From Thiotrichaceae bacterium (GTDB lineage: Bacteria > Pseudomonadota > Gammaproteobacteria > Beggiatoales > Beggiatoaceae): DNA of 64,000 nucleotides. The position numbers and the translations under genes are program-made. The number at the start of each line of letters is the position of its first letter. Position 1 is the first letter of the stretch. The stretch covers positions 673,569 through 737,568 of the forward strand of contig JAQTYU010000001.1 of NCBI GenBank assembly GCA_028688145.1. Direction: 5' to 3'. The notes beneath the pieces were generated by a model. It searched no databases and was not told where the DNA came from. It saw only the letters and a list, made by a program, of their open reading frames with translations. Positions 18,405 through 28,156 of this stretch are shown in pieces.

Positions 18405-18968
18405 ATGCAAGTTTTTCAAAGATTTTGCTATCAATTAGCCTTAATTGGTTGTTTAAGCTGTAGTTTGCCTGTGTTGGCAGATAATCCTCAAGCCAATTAT
18501 CCCCCACCGCCTGCGGGTGTGAATTGGGGTTGGCAAGGTCAAGTGTTGTTTAAAATCAACAGTGCCCAATTACGGGCTGAAGAAAAGCCGATTTTAAATC
18601 GTTTGGCGAGTAACTTAGTCAATTATCCCGCATTGAGTATTTTAATCACGGGACATGCGGACAACACGGGTAATCTGTCGTTAAATCAGCGTTTAAGTGA
18701 ACAACGGGTGAATGCGATTGTGCAATATCTCACCTCGCACGGTGTGGATCGTTCGCGCATCACCACGCAGGGCACAGGCGAACAACGTCCTGTGGCAAGT
18801 AATGCCTGTCCTGAAGATCGGATACGCAACCGTCGGGCAGATTTGGCATTTTATCCCACAGGCATAACCCCACCGTATTCAACTTTAGTTGAAGGGGATT
18901 CGCGTCCTGAACCCGGTGAATGTGAAGAAGAAAAAGCCGATCAGCGCGATATGATGCGTGGACGGTAG
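18405..18968 (+). CDS. OmpA-family periplasmic/outer-membrane protein
   Basis: 187 residues with a signal peptide ending near PVLA-DN (residue 26). The C-terminal OmpA domain (about 45-150) has VLFKINSAQL, ITGHADNTGN and LSEQRVNAIVQYL, and the peptidoglycan-binding Arg in RIRNRRADL. There is no lipobox and no N-terminal barrel, so it is probably a soluble or loosely attached peptidoglycan-binding protein. It starts six bases after the bactofilin gene and may share its transcript. A GTG one codon earlier (18402) is also possible. Confidence 0.85.
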   Translation: MQVFQRFCYQLALIGCLSCSLPVLADNPQANYPPPPAGVNWGWQGQVLFKINSAQLRAEEKPILNRLASNLVNYPALSILITGHADNTGNLSLNQRLSEQRVNAIVQYLTSHGVDRSRITTQGTGEQRPVASNACPEDRIRNRRADLAFYPTGITPPYSTLVEGDSRPEPGECEEEKADQRDMMRGR

Positions 18969-19017
18969 GTATTGAAATAGTTGAGCTTGTTGCAATCCCG
19001 AGGTTTCTAGCTTTTTA

Positions 19018-19113
19018 CCTCCTTTGAAAAAGAGGGGCAGGGGGAATTTAAAAATCTCGATCATTGCGACGATCTTAAATTCCCCTCATTCCCCCTTTTT
19101 CAAAGGGGGAGGC
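19018..19113. repeat. Family E inverted repeat (long hairpin)
   Basis: A 96-base inverted repeat whose arms contain CCTCCTTTGAAAAAGAGGGG and its near complement CCCCCTTTTTCAAAGGGGGA, with GGGGAATTTAA / TTAAATTCCCC inside. It lies between convergent genes (OmpA-like and queC) and could end transcription from both sides. A nearby GGGCGCAGTTAG (19168-19179) is a half copy of another repeat seen at 28357. Confidence 0.7.
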
Positions 19114-19188
19114 TAAGACTGAATGTCAGTGAGTGGGAATGAGATAAATGCTTATTTTGTGTAGAGGGCGCAGTTAGCTTTAAAGTTT

Positions 19189-19878
19189 CTAAAATACAGG
19201 AGGATTTACATAACGCGTCGGATCAGGCACATTTGCTGCCGCAAAACCCACCGCCCGTAACCGACACGCATCGCATCTTCCACAAGCAAAGCCTTCGGAT
19301 GTGGCTTGATAGCAAGAAACCGTTTGCGAATAATCCACACTTAAACTCAAACCTTCACGAATAATTTGCGCTTTGGTCAAATGAATCAAAGGGGTATAAA
19401 TCCGAAAACCTTGTCCTTCAACCCCTGATTTAGTGGCGAGATTGGCGAGCTTTTCAAAAGTGGCAATGAAGGCAGGACGACAATCAGGATAGCCCGAATA
19501 ATCCACCGCATTCACCCCGATGAAAATCGCATGAGCATCCAGCACTTCTGCCCAGCCCAATGCTAAAGATAAAAAAACCGTATTGCGTGCAGGCACATAA
19601 GTCACAGGGATTTGTCCCGAAACCCCGTCCACAGGCACAGCAATCTCACTGTCGGTTAAGGCAGAACCGCCAATACTGTCTAAATTTAAGTGAATAAACT
19701 TGTGTTCAACCACCGCCATGCTTGCCGTGACACGCCGTGCCGCTTCAAGTTCTGCGTTGTGGCGTTGTCCATAATCAAAACTCAGGGCATAACATTGATA
19801 ACCCTGAGCGATGGCAACCGCCAAAGTGGTGGCAGAATCCAGTCCGCCCGAAACTAAAACCACTGCTTTTTTACGCAC
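19189..19878 (-). CDS. queC: 7-cyano-7-deazaguanine synthase
   Basis: 229 residues, cytosolic. QueC makes preQ0 from 7-carboxy-7-deazaguanine in queuosine synthesis. The PP-loop SGGLDSAT is at about 10-17; the zinc-binding cysteines appear in [21 protein letters not shown] near the end. The start is GTG at 19878 with AAGGA about eight bases upstream, abutting the cpoB stop. The order pal-cpoB-queC is the standard gammaproteobacterial arrangement. Confidence 0.95.
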   Translation of the reverse strand: MRKKAVVLVSGGLDSATTLAVAIAQGYQCYALSFDYGQRHNAELEAARRVTASMAVVEHKFIHLNLDSIGGSALTDSEIAVPVDGVSGQIPVTYVPARNTVFLSLALGWAEVLDAHAIFIGVNAVDYSGYPDCRPAFIATFEKLANLATKSGVEGQGFRIYTPLIHLTKAQIIREGLSLSVDYSQTVSCYQATSEGFACGRCDACRLRAVGFAAANVPDPTRYVNPPVF

Positions 19879-20679
19879 TTATTGTCCTTCACCGCGAAGT
19901 TTTTGCAAACGCTCTCCCGCCAAACGTGCGGTCGCCGTATTTGGATATTCGGTGCGCACCCGTTCCCAAATAGCACGGGCGGCAGTTTTATCCTTCATTT
20001 CATAATACACAGAACCCATTTTTAGCAAGGCCGAGGAACGTTTGCCACTGTCGGGATATTTGTCGAGCAAGGCATTAAAACTTGCTAAAGCTGGATTATA
20101 TTTTTTCTGCGCATAATACGCTTCACCCAGCCAATATTGCGCATTATCGCTGTGGCTGCCTTTTGGAAAGGCTTGCAAATACTGCTCTAACGCCGTGCTT
20201 GCCTGTTCATAATGCCCTTCTTGCACCGCTTTAAACGCTTGCTGATAACTTTGCTCTTCAGAAAGATTATTAGCAGGCACGACGGCAGGTTCAGGCATAG
20301 GTGGCGTGGGAACATTGCCCAACAGCAGGGTATTTTGAGGCGCAGTATTTGGAACGGATGGAGGCGTGCTCGGTGCAGTTGATAAGGCATTCATCTGATT
20401 TTGCGTCTGCCGCAGCCGCTGATCCACATCGAGATAATTATCTTGGGCTTGTTTTTTGAGCAGCTCAATCTTGTGATTTAAAACTTCAGATTCACCGCGC
20501 AGGGCTTGAATATCTCGTTGCAACTGCGTGCGCTGTGCTTCTTGCTCTAATAAATTTTGAGCATTGGTCAGCCGTTCCAGCCGTAACAACCGCGCTTCCA
20601 CCATTTCAGGATCAAGCTCGGCGGCGGAAACATTGCCGATTAACGCACTAAGACACAGGACTATAGGAAGAGGACGCAT
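19879..20679 (-). CDS. cpoB: Cell division coordinator CpoB (YbgF)
   Basis: 266 residues. A signal peptide (to about VSAA, residue 19) is followed by a coiled-coil trimerisation segment (about 25-85, LRLERLTNAQNLLEQEAQR) and a Pro/Thr-rich linker (about 95-140). The C-terminal TPR domain (about 143-260) has YQQAFKAVQEGHYEQAS and two further repeats. CpoB links the Tol-Pal system to septal peptidoglycan synthesis in the periplasm. It lies 22 bases after pal and abuts queC, so the three should be co-transcribed. Confidence 0.93.
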   Translation of the reverse strand: MRPLPIVLCLSALIGNVSAAELDPEMVEARLLRLERLTNAQNLLEQEAQRTQLQRDIQALRGESEVLNHKIELLKKQAQDNYLDVDQRLRQTQNQMNALSTAPSTPPSVPNTAPQNTLLLGNVPTPPMPEPAVVPANNLSEEQSYQQAFKAVQEGHYEQASTALEQYLQAFPKGSHSDNAQYWLGEAYYAQKKYNPALASFNALLDKYPDSGKRSSALLKMGSVYYEMKDKTAARAIWERVRTEYPNTATARLAGERLQKLRGEGQ

Positions 20680-20701
20680 AATCAGCTCCTAAGTAAAGGG
20701 C

Positions 20702-21220
20702 TTAGGGATAAATGACTTCGACACGGCGATTTTGCTGCCAAGCTGCTTCATCATGTCCTGTATCAACGGGGCGTTCTTCACCGTAACTGAGGGTGGTGAC
20801 TTGTTGTTCGGGCACACCCAACATATTTAAAGCGCGTTTCACAGAATCGGCACGGCGTTCGCCCAAAGCGCGGTTATATTCGCGTGAACCGCGTTCATCG
20901 GCATGACCTTCTAAGCGCACGCTGGTGTTATTACCGCTCGTTAAATATTTGGCATTATTTTCGACCACAGCGCGATCTTCGCTACGCACATCACTCTTAT
21001 CAAATTCAAAGCGCACGATGCGTTCATTGGGCACAGTTAGTTTTCCCTTAAGCGCGGAAGCATCGCTGCCCGAGGTGTTGCCGATAGGGCGGGTTTGGGC
21101 ATTGGCATTGTTGTATAAGGTGGGGGTTGCGGTATTCGTTTCCGTTTTTTCTTCGGTATTACTACAGGCGGCTAAGCTTACGACCGCTAACATTAACAGA
21201 GTACGATAATGGGTTTGCAT
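20702..21220 (-). CDS. pal: Peptidoglycan-associated lipoprotein Pal
   Basis: 172 residues. The lipobox is VSLAAC (Cys19), so it is anchored in the outer membrane. The OmpA domain (about 65-172) has RFEFDKSDV, LEGHADERGSREYN, ALGERRADSVKRAL and the terminal RRVEVIYP. Pal joins the outer membrane to peptidoglycan and to TolB. tolQRAB normally sit directly upstream; here upstream is a 231-base gap and a HIT gene, so the Tol genes are elsewhere and pal must have its own promoter. Confidence 0.95.
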   Translation of the reverse strand: MQTHYRTLLMLAVVSLAACSNTEEKTETNTATPTLYNNANAQTRPIGNTSGSDASALKGKLTVPNERIVRFEFDKSDVRSEDRAVVENNAKYLTSGNNTSVRLEGHADERGSREYNRALGERRADSVKRALNMLGVPEQQVTTLSYGEERPVDTGHDEAAWQQNRRVEVIYP

Positions 21221-21451
21221 AATCAGAAAACTCCTTTCAAAGTCATAATTATTTCCACACGTTCAAAGTTAAATAAATATCAACCCTTAACAAATCAAAA
21301 GGGATATGCCTCAGGCAAACGTGGGAAGAAGAAATGCAGGTCAGGTAAATTAGGTATGAAAATCATTATAGTCCGCTTGAACCAGAATTACACCTGCTAA
21401 TTTTTGCAGTGCAGCAATTTTAAAATTGCTCAGGTTTTTTGAATGCACTAT

Positions 21452-21883
21452 TTATAAAGATGGCGATTCTGAAGCTAATTGCAAGGCGATTCGCTGTTTT
21501 AATTCTGCATCGGGCAAGGCAGAACGTAGAATTGCAGGGCGCAAAACTTCACCCCAAATCGGATTGGGAAAATGTGGGTCGTCTTGAAAACGGGGAATAA
21601 TGTGCCAATGCAGATGCGGCACGACGTTGCCGAGGCTTGCGAGATTCATTTTCGTGGGCTGATAAACTGCTCGTAACACCGTTTCCACGGCATAAACCAC
21701 GTTCATCAATCGCGCCCGCTCGGCAAGGTTTAAATCCGTCATTTCCGCGCCATGCCGTTTTAAAATCACTCGACAAAATCCGACATATTCTTGTGATTCG
21801 ACACGAATAATTCTTAAAAAATCATCTTCCCACAACAGCACGCCGCCGAGGGTTTGGCACAGTTCACAGGAAATATTTGACAT
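21452..21883 (-). CDS. HIT family protein
   Basis: 143 residues. The histidine triad HLHWHIIPR is at 90-98 (His90, 92, 94). HIT proteins hydrolyse or transfer nucleotide phosphoramidates and similar bonds; the length and the diadenosine-tetraphosphate-hydrolase-like layout suggest a small nucleotide hydrolase, but the substrate cannot be read. The N-terminal CELC pair (about residues 6-9) could bind a metal with other residues. Convergent with nothing on its left; a repeat lies just upstream. Confidence 0.9.
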   Translation of the reverse strand: MSNISCELCQTLGGVLLWEDDFLRIIRVESQEYVGFCRVILKRHGAEMTDLNLAERARLMNVVYAVETVLRAVYQPTKMNLASLGNVVPHLHWHIIPRFQDDPHFPNPIWGEVLRPAILRSALPDAELKQRIALQLASESPSL

Positions 21884-21920
21884 GGTTTGTGCTCGGTTAA
21901 TAGGTATTCAACGCAATTTT

Positions 21921-21954
21921 AGGACTCGCGGTCCTCGAAGGACTACCAGTCCTT
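21921..21954. repeat. Family D palindromic repeat (AGGACTnGCAGTCCT type)
   Basis: A 34-base double hairpin unit (AGGACTCGCGGTCCT then AGGACTACCAGTCCTT). Other copies are at 35714, 44438, 49345 and 50624, with a half copy at about 25294. Confidence 0.7.
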
Positions 21955-21959
21955 GAACT

Positions 21960-22455
21960 CGACTAATATTCCAATTTTTTACGCGCATCTTCAAAAGATA
22001 AATCTTGCGCCATCATTAAATACACGCGATTCTGAGAGCTTATCAAAATCATCGGTTAAATTATCAAGCGCGTTATCAATATCATTACTAAACAAAATCA
22101 TTGCTTCTTCAGTTTCTTGGGTGAATCATTCCAATAACGGAATCCCCGTCACTTCCAAAGCTGAAGCCACAAAGCGCGAGCGAATTTGAGTGTCTAATTT
22201 TCGCGTCTCCTGTAATAAGTTAATCACCCCAAGCACGGCAAAACTTTCGCGCTCACAAATCACAAAATCTAAACGCTTTTGGGCAATACGTTCTGCTGCC
22301 GCCTATCTTTCTTTAACATCAAGATTTTCATCAGGTTTTAAAATATCAGCCAGCCGCACTTTTACCAGCAAACGATACAATTATTTTGCCAAAATTTGTT
22401 CCAAAACGACAAACAAGCTTTTTTCCGCAGGGCTGAGCCACGGCGTGAGCCGCGT
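21960..22455 (-). pseudogene. DUF2726 domain protein, broken by three in-frame stops and an IS insertion
   Basis: One reading frame on the minus strand gives recognisable DUF2726 sequence: LTPWLSPAEKSLFVVLEQIL, then LYRLLVKVRLADILKP, then KRLDFVICERESFAVLGVI and VASALEVTGIPLLE. The frame is unbroken by indels but has three stops: a TAA after EQILAK, a TAG after LDVKER and a TGA after GIPLLE. Each could come from a single C to T change. The 5' end is cut off by the IS5-family element at 22457. DUF2726 domains are nuclease-like in appearance and often tied to DNA; the biological role is not known. Confidence 0.7.
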
Positions 22456-22456
22456 A

Positions 22457-23158
22457 TAGAACCGATTTGAAGTTTTTAAAATAAAGCGAGTTGTTTAATG
22501 ATAAGCCTGATAAAACACAGTTTGAGTGAGGATTTGGGCGATAACTCAAATTGGATTTTATCCATAATTTCAGGGTAAAACTTCTGGGGGCTTTGTAAAA
22601 ACAAAAGCCCTTGTTTTGAAGACTGGCGAGACAGGTATTCTTCACCGCTTGGGAATCCACCATAATCAAGCTTGTCCGTTTAGCGTTTTTTTGAGTGCTC
22701 TCTGAGGCTTTCATGTAAACGCGGCATCAGTTTATCGATGATAGCTCGCCATTATTTATAATGCCAGTACACGCTTGAATAGGGTGGGAAGTCTTTGGAA
22801 AGGTCAGCCCAGTTGCAGCCATTTTTGAGCTGGTAAAGCATGGCATCGAACAGGATGCGATAGCCCCATTTCTGAGGACGAGTTTGTTTTTCCTTAGGCA
22901 ATAGCTCATTTAATAAAATTTCAACGATTGCCCACTCTGCATCGTTTAGGCTGCTTAAATAAGGACTTATTTTATTTAGCTACGCTTGCGTTTTTCTCAT
23001 CTTTTAAAGTTTAGTAGTTACGCAGTTTAATCTGTAACTATTTTATTTTTATGGAAACATGATTATGCAATGCACAATACTAACTCATTTTAAATAAAAG
23101 GATTAATGTTTCAACTGCCTAACTCCTAAGGTTTACATAAGATTCCAAATCGGTTCTA
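22457..23158 (-). mobile_element. Decayed IS5-family element (about 700 bp) with terminal inverted repeats
   Basis: The ends TAGAACCGATTTGAAGT (22457-22473) and ATTCCAAATCGGTTCTA (23142-23158) are inverted repeats matching at 14 of 17 positions, with TA on both flanks, as expected for an IS5/IS427-type TA target. Inside, the minus strand encodes an IS5-type transposase start near 23002, MRKTQA, then a stop. Further on come LSSLNDAEWAIVEILL, WGYRILFDAMLYQLKNGCNW and SLIMVDSQAVKN. Several stops and a missing C-terminal half show it is dead. Confidence 0.75.
23012..23130. repeat. MITE-like repeat nested inside the IS5-family remnant
   Basis: Starts TAGTAGTTACGCAGTTTAA and ends TCAACTGCCTAACTCCTA, inverted versions of each other and of the ends of the 186-bp element at 55831-56016. 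It sits between the IS end and the transposase start. The interior differs from the other copies (no family A palindromes). Confidence 0.55.
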
Positions 23159-23195
23159 TATAACTCACTCGAAGTCTTGAGTAAGATGTAAAAGA

Positions 23196-23452
23196 TTTGG
23201 TGATAAATCCTTTGATGCAGATAAGCGTGTCAGAGAGGTTTTAAGACTCAGGGGGATTGGTTGTGTGATTCGCTTCAAGAAAAACCGTTTGAATCCTTGT
23301 GAGTATGATAAAGAGCTTTACAAAGAAACGCCCTTTGATAGAAAACTTCTTTTGCAAGTTGAAGCAGAGCGATAGCGACTCGATATGATAAATGCTCAGC
23401 CCATTTCTTGAGTGGTATTTACGTGGCTTCTATTCTCATTCTTTTGGCTTAA
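23196..23452 (+). pseudogene. IS5-family transposase C-terminal fragment
   Basis: The plus strand gives GDKSFDADKRVREVLRLRG, then NRLNPCEYDKELYKE, then after a frameshift RAIATRYDKCSAHFLSGIY and a stop. These are the C-terminal motifs of IS5-family transposases (the YDK/ELYKE and RIATRYDK blocks). It is in the opposite direction to the N-terminal remnant at 22457-23158, so it comes from another insertion or from an inversion. Confidence 0.7.
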
Positions 23453-23723
23453 TCTCCCTCCCTTTACTATTTGAGGACACGCCCTAAGAGTAAGAGGATG
23501 AAAAATATGTCTGAATCGCAATTTAAAAATGTTTTTAGGGGTTAAATCCTGTGTGAGAATGAGAAAAAACTAACTTAAACACCCCCTCATTTTTTCAAAA
23601 AATAGTCGCTACAAAAAATCCTAGTGTAAAATACACGCTTAAAACATCTGAACAGGTGAGTAGCAATACTTTTCTGTGTTAATTATTTCTAATAACTTAC
23701 GACAGTTTGACAAGAGGTTTGGC

Positions 23724-25280
23724 ATGGCAAAAATTCAACGTGCACTGATTAGTGTGTCTGATAAAACGGGCGTTATTGAGTTCGCGCGCGCTTTGGCGGC
23801 ACAAGGAATCGAAATTCTTTCCACAGGTGGCACGGCGAAGCTGTTAGCCGATAGCCAAATTCCCGTGATTGAAGTTTCCGATCACACGGGTTTTCCTGAA
23901 ATGATGGACGGTCGCGTCAAAACTTTACACCCCAAAATTCATGGCGGTTTATTGGGTCGTCGTGGCACTGACGAAGCGATCATGCAAGCGCATGGCATTA
24001 AACCCATTGATTTATTAGTGGTTAATTTGTATCCCTTTGAACAAACCATCGCGAAACCCGATTGCGATTTAGCCACTGCGATTGAAAATATTGACATTGG
24101 CGGCCCTGCAATGTTGCGTTCTGCGGCAAAAAATAATGCCTCGGTCACGGTGATTGTCGATGCCCAAGATTACGCCAAAGTTTTGGCAGAAATGCAGCAA
24201 AATGAAGGCAGTATTAGCCAAAGCACCCGCCAAATTTTAGCCCGCAAAGTGTTTGCCCACACTGCCGCTTATGATGGCGCAATTGCCAATTATTTGGGCA
24301 AAATCAACGAACCCGTATTTCCCCCGACTTTATCTTTACAATTCCACAAAGCGCAAAATATGCGTTATGGCGAAAATCCCCATCAAAAAGCTGCTTTTTA
24401 TGTGGAAACAGCCCCGAAAGAAGCCTGCATCGCGACCGCCGTGCAATTACAAGGTAAAGAACTTTCTTATAACAACGTTGCCGACAGTGATGCTGCTTTA
24501 GAATGCGTCAAAGCTTTTACCGAAACGCCTGCTTGCGTGATTGTCAAACATGCCAATCCTTGCGGGGTTGCGGTGGGCGCGACGATTTTAGAAGCCTATG
24601 AAAAAGCGTATAAAACTGACCCCACGTCCGCTTTTGGTGGCATTATTGCATTTAACCGTCCTTTGGATGCCATCACCGCAAAAACCATTGTAGAACGTCA
24701 ATTTGTGGAAGTGATTATTGCGCCTAGCGTTGCTGAAGATGCCAAGCCAATTCTGGCGACTAAGCAAAATGTGCGAGTTTTAAGCTGTGGCGAATGGGCG
24801 AATACTGCCGCGCCGCGCTTTGATTTCAAGCGGGTCAATGGCGGTTTATTGGTGCAAGATTATGATTTAGGCGCGGTTGGGCGTGCGGATTTAAAAATTG
24901 TCACCAAACGCCAACCCACGGAACAAGAAATTGCTGATTTATTGTTCGCGTGGAAAGTGGTCAAGTTTGTGAAATCCAACGCAATTATTTATTGCAAAGA
25001 TGGCACAACCATTGGGATTGGTGCGGGGCAAATGAGCCGTGTGTACAGCGCGAAAATTGCCGCGATTAAAGCGCAAGATGAAAAATTAGTTGTGCCTGGT
25101 TCGGTGATGGCTTCGGATGCGTTTTTCCCGTTCCGTGATGGAATTGATGCTGCCGCCGCCGCAGGTATTACCGCAGTGATTCAGCCCGGTGGCTCAATGC
25201 GCGATGCTGAAGTGATTGCTGCTGCTGATGAACACGGTATTGCGATGGTGTTTTCTGGAATGCGTCATTTTAAACATTAA
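23724..25280 (+). CDS. purH: Bifunctional AICAR transformylase / IMP cyclohydrolase
   Basis: 518 residues, normal length. PurH carries out the last two steps of IMP synthesis in the cytosol. The IMP cyclohydrolase (MGS) domain is at about 1-150 ([33 protein letters not shown]) and the formyltransferase domain at about 195-518. The active-site [11 protein letters not shown] block, [15 protein letters not shown] and [10 protein letters not shown] are clear. The start at 23724 has AAGAGG seven bases upstream; a TTG at 23676 would add an unlikely extension. Not next to purD, its usual partner. Confidence 0.96.
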   Translation: MAKIQRALISVSDKTGVIEFARALAAQGIEILSTGGTAKLLADSQIPVIEVSDHTGFPEMMDGRVKTLHPKIHGGLLGRRGTDEAIMQAHGIKPIDLLVVNLYPFEQTIAKPDCDLATAIENIDIGGPAMLRSAAKNNASVTVIVDAQDYAKVLAEMQQNEGSISQSTRQILARKVFAHTAAYDGAIANYLGKINEPVFPPTLSLQFHKAQNMRYGENPHQKAAFYVETAPKEACIATAVQLQGKELSYNNVADSDAALECVKAFTETPACVIVKHANPCGVAVGATILEAYEKAYKTDPTSAFGGIIAFNRPLDAITAKTIVERQFVEVIIAPSVAEDAKPILATKQNVRVLSCGEWANTAAPRFDFKRVNGGLLVQDYDLGAVGRADLKIVTKRQPTEQEIADLLFAWKVVKFVKSNAIIYCKDGTTIGIGAGQMSRVYSAKIAAIKAQDEKLVVPGSVMASDAFFPFRDGIDAAAAAGITAVIQPGGSMRDAEVIAAADEHGIAMVFSGMRHFKH

Positions 25281-25309
25281 TTAAGTCCCAATTCAGGACT
25301 GGCAGTTGC

Positions 25310-25415
25310 GTAGGGTGTATAAGCGTAGCGTCATACACCTTCACAACTGAAAAAATCTAAAAATTTAATAAGTTGCCTGTTTCGGTGCATGACGGCTACG
25401 CCTTATGCACCCTAC
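25310..25415. repeat. Pair of family A palindromes in opposite orientation
   Basis: 25310-25341 is a shortened copy (GTAGGGTGTATAAGCG ... GTCATACACCTT) and 25384-25415 is an inverted copy (GGTGCATGACGGCTACGCC ... CACCCTAC). They sit after purH, preceded by a family D half copy (25294-25304). Confidence 0.65.
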
Positions 25416-25434
25416 AAACAACGATCTAACTCAA

Positions 25435-25472
25435 GACCTGCTAGGTTTTAAAAACCTAGTAGATCTTTTTTT
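25435..25472. terminator. Terminator between convergent purH and acetyltransferase genes
   Basis: A 15-bp stem with two mismatched or wobble positions (GACCTGCTAGGTTTT / AAAACCTAGTAGATC) is followed by TTTTTTT at 25466-25472, a good plus-strand terminator for purH. Symmetry means it may also end transcription from the right-hand gene, which stops at 25478. Confidence 0.6.
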
Positions 25473-25477
25473 AACAA

Positions 25478-28156
25478 TTACAGCGGACGACTCACAAAAG
25501 TCACCGTACGATCTTCTTCATCTAAAACCGCATGGAAACCCAGTTTCGCCATTAATTTCAACATGCTATGATTATTACTCAACACATCGCCTTCAATGGT
25601 TTTCAAACCTCTGGAACGTGCCGCATCCATGATAGAAGTCATCAATTTATGTGCCACGCCCCGATGTTTCCAACGATCCGAAATCACCAGCGCGAACTCA
25701 CAACTTTCGCCATCGGGATTAATCGCATAACGCGCCACGCCTAATTCCACTTCGCGCCCGTCTTCTTCCGTCACTGCAATCAACGCCATTTCGCGGTCAT
25801 AATCGATTTGCGTGAAGCGCACCAACATCGTGGGCGTTAATTCTTGCAAGCTTTGCATGAAACGGAAATATTTCGATTCTTCCGACAAACCGCGTACAAA
25901 TTCTTGTTCAATATCGGCATCTTCGGGGCGAATCGGACGGATTAAAATATCTGTGCCGTCAGGGAGTTGCCATTGTTGCAATAAATGCGAAGGATAGGGA
26001 TAAATAGCCATGTGTGAATAACGATCCGTGGAATGGCTGTGATAATCGACCACAATCCGCGCATCCACTGCAACCACGCCATGTTCGTCAATAATTAAGG
26101 GATTAATATCCATTTCCCGCAGCCAAGGCAGTTCGCACGCCATTTCGGAAACCCGCAATAAAGCATGTTCCAAAGAATCCAAATCCGCTGGCGGCATTTG
26201 ACGGAAATGATCCAATAATTTCGCGGCGCGGGTTTTGCCGATCATGCTCTTGGCTAAATAACGGTTCAGCGGCGGTAAACTCACAGCAGTGTCGCCCAGC
26301 ACTTCAACCATTGTGCCGCCCATGCCAAAAGTAATAATCGGACCAAACACGGGGTCGCGCACAATCCCAATCATCAGCTCGCGCCCATTGGGCTTGCTGA
26401 TCATGCGTTCCACCGTCACTCCGTCCAGACGCGCACTGGGGCAATGTTGCTGCACTTGCTGCATGATGCTGCGGAACGAGTCACGCACCGATTGGGCATT
26501 AGTAATATTCAAACGCACCCCGCCGACATCGCTTTTGTGCGAAATATCAGGCGAATTAATTTTCAGCGCAATTGGGAAACCCATTGATTCTGCTAATACT
26601 AAAGCTTCGTTGGCAGTGCGCGCAATTGCGGTGGCAACCACAGGAATTCTAAACGCACCGAGCAGAGCTTTTGACTCCATTTCAGTCAGCACTTTGCGAC
26701 GTTCTGCGAGCACGCTTTCAATAATAATCTTTGCGCCTTCCACATCAGGGCTGTCCTGATGTCCCAAAGATTCAGGGGTTTGCAATAATAATTGCTGATT
26801 TTGATGATAGGCTGAAAGGTAATGAAAGGATTCCACTGCCGCTTCAGGGGTGCGAAACTCAGGAATACGGCGTTGCACAAAAGCGCGACGGCTTTCTTCA
26901 ATTTGTTTACCGCCCATCCAACAACCTAATACGGGTTTGCTGGATTTTTCAGCGAGTTCAATCACCGCGTGTGCCGCTTCTAAAGGATGGCTCATCGCTT
27001 GCGGGGTCAAAATCACCAGCACCGCATCAATATTCGGGTCTTCCAAACAAGCCGCAACCGCAAGTTGATAACGTTCTGCGGTGGCATCGCTGCCAATATC
27101 CACAGGATTCGCATGTGACCATAAGGGCGGCAAGGTTTTATTCAATGCGGTCAGCGTGGTTTGCGACAAAGTTGCCAGCGGAATATTCAATTCTACCGCG
27201 CTGTCAGTTGCCATCACGCCAGGCCCGCCGCCATTAGTGACGATTGCTAAACGATTGCCGTGCGCTTTGTAACGCGAAGCCAAGGTTTTGGCGGCGGCGA
27301 ATAATTGCCCAAAGGTTTTAACCCGCACTACGCCTGCGCGTTGCAGCGCAGCATCAAAGGCATCATCGCGCCCAACCATCGAACCGCTGTGCGACATCAC
27401 CACTTTAGACACGCTTTCAAAACGACCGCTTTTAATCACGATCACGGGTTTAATTCTGGCGGCGGCACGCAATCCGCTCATAAAGCTGCGGGATTGATGA
27501 ATTCCTTCGATATACATCAAAATCCCTTGGGTTTGCGGGTCGGAAACTAAATAGTCCAACACTTCCCCGAAATCGAGATCGGCCGATGTACCTGTGGAAA
27601 CCACGGTAGAAAAGCCCACATCCAAAGGGACTGCCCAATCTAAAACCGCTGCACACAATGCGCCTGATTGCGACACTAAAGCTAAATTGCCTGCTTTTGC
27701 CGTGCCTTTTAAGAAGGTCAGATTTAAGCCGATGCTGGGGCGCATAATCCCAAGGCTGTTCGGACCTATAAAGCGGATGCCATAACGTTTGGCGATTTCT
27801 TGGAGCTTTTTCTCAAGTTTTCCGCCCTGTGCACCGGTTTCGCTGAAGCCTGCGGAATGGATGACCACCATTTTAATGCCGTAATCGCCACAGCATTCGA
27901 GAATGGCGGGCACGGTTTTGGCAGGCGTGGTAATCACTGCCAATTCAATGGGTTTGCCAATTTCTTTTAAATTTTTGTAGCTGGGGCGTTCTTGAACTTT
28001 TTCATATTTTGGATTGACAGCATACAATTCCCCTTTGTAGCCACTTTCCAGCAGATTTTTGAAAACAACGTAACCTACGGAATCTTCAGTATTACTTGCG
28101 CCGAAGATGGCAACAGAGGTGGGTGTGAAAAGCGGTTTGAGGTAGTGTTTGCTCAT
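25478..28156 (-). CDS. Pat/PatZ-type protein: NDP-forming acyl-CoA synthetase fused to GNAT acetyltransferase
   Basis: 892 residues, the size of E. coli PatZ and Salmonella Pat, which acetylate lysines in acetyl-CoA synthetase and other proteins. Domains: CoA-binding (about 1-130, VAIFGASNTEDSVGYVVFKN), two succinyl-CoA-ligase-like domains (about 150-450), ATP-grasp (about 480-700, GFPIALKINSPDISHKSDVGGV) and GNAT (about 730-892, ISDRWKHRGVAHKLMTSIM). His256 in MSHSGSMVG aligns with the phospho-histidine of acyl-CoA synthetases, so some synthetase activity could remain. Start and length fit the family. Transcribed alone. Confidence 0.9.
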   Translation of the reverse strand: MSKHYLKPLFTPTSVAIFGASNTEDSVGYVVFKNLLESGYKGELYAVNPKYEKVQERPSYKNLKEIGKPIELAVITTPAKTVPAILECCGDYGIKMVVIHSAGFSETGAQGGKLEKKLQEIAKRYGIRFIGPNSLGIMRPSIGLNLTFLKGTAKAGNLALVSQSGALCAAVLDWAVPLDVGFSTVVSTGTSADLDFGEVLDYLVSDPQTQGILMYIEGIHQSRSFMSGLRAAARIKPVIVIKSGRFESVSKVVMSHSGSMVGRDDAFDAALQRAGVVRVKTFGQLFAAAKTLASRYKAHGNRLAIVTNGGGPGVMATDSAVELNIPLATLSQTTLTALNKTLPPLWSHANPVDIGSDATAERYQLAVAACLEDPNIDAVLVILTPQAMSHPLEAAHAVIELAEKSSKPVLGCWMGGKQIEESRRAFVQRRIPEFRTPEAAVESFHYLSAYHQNQQLLLQTPESLGHQDSPDVEGAKIIIESVLAERRKVLTEMESKALLGAFRIPVVATAIARTANEALVLAESMGFPIALKINSPDISHKSDVGGVRLNITNAQSVRDSFRSIMQQVQQHCPSARLDGVTVERMISKPNGRELMIGIVRDPVFGPIITFGMGGTMVEVLGDTAVSLPPLNRYLAKSMIGKTRAAKLLDHFRQMPPADLDSLEHALLRVSEMACELPWLREMDINPLIIDEHGVVAVDARIVVDYHSHSTDRYSHMAIYPYPSHLLQQWQLPDGTDILIRPIRPEDADIEQEFVRGLSEESKYFRFMQSLQELTPTMLVRFTQIDYDREMALIAVTEEDGREVELGVARYAINPDGESCEFALVISDRWKHRGVAHKLMTSIMDAARSRGLKTIEGDVLSNNHSMLKLMAKLGFHAVLDEEDRTVTFVSRPL

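Noticed and set aside
21960..22455. Stop codon readthrough or recoding in the DUF2726 frame
   Set aside because: Three different stop codons, no start or promoter left after the IS insertion, and neighbouring IS genes are also decayed; a pseudogene is simpler.
26289..26759. 156-codon plus-strand frame inside the acetyltransferase gene
   Set aside because: Antisense to ATP-grasp sequence that matches the family; no domain or ribosome site.
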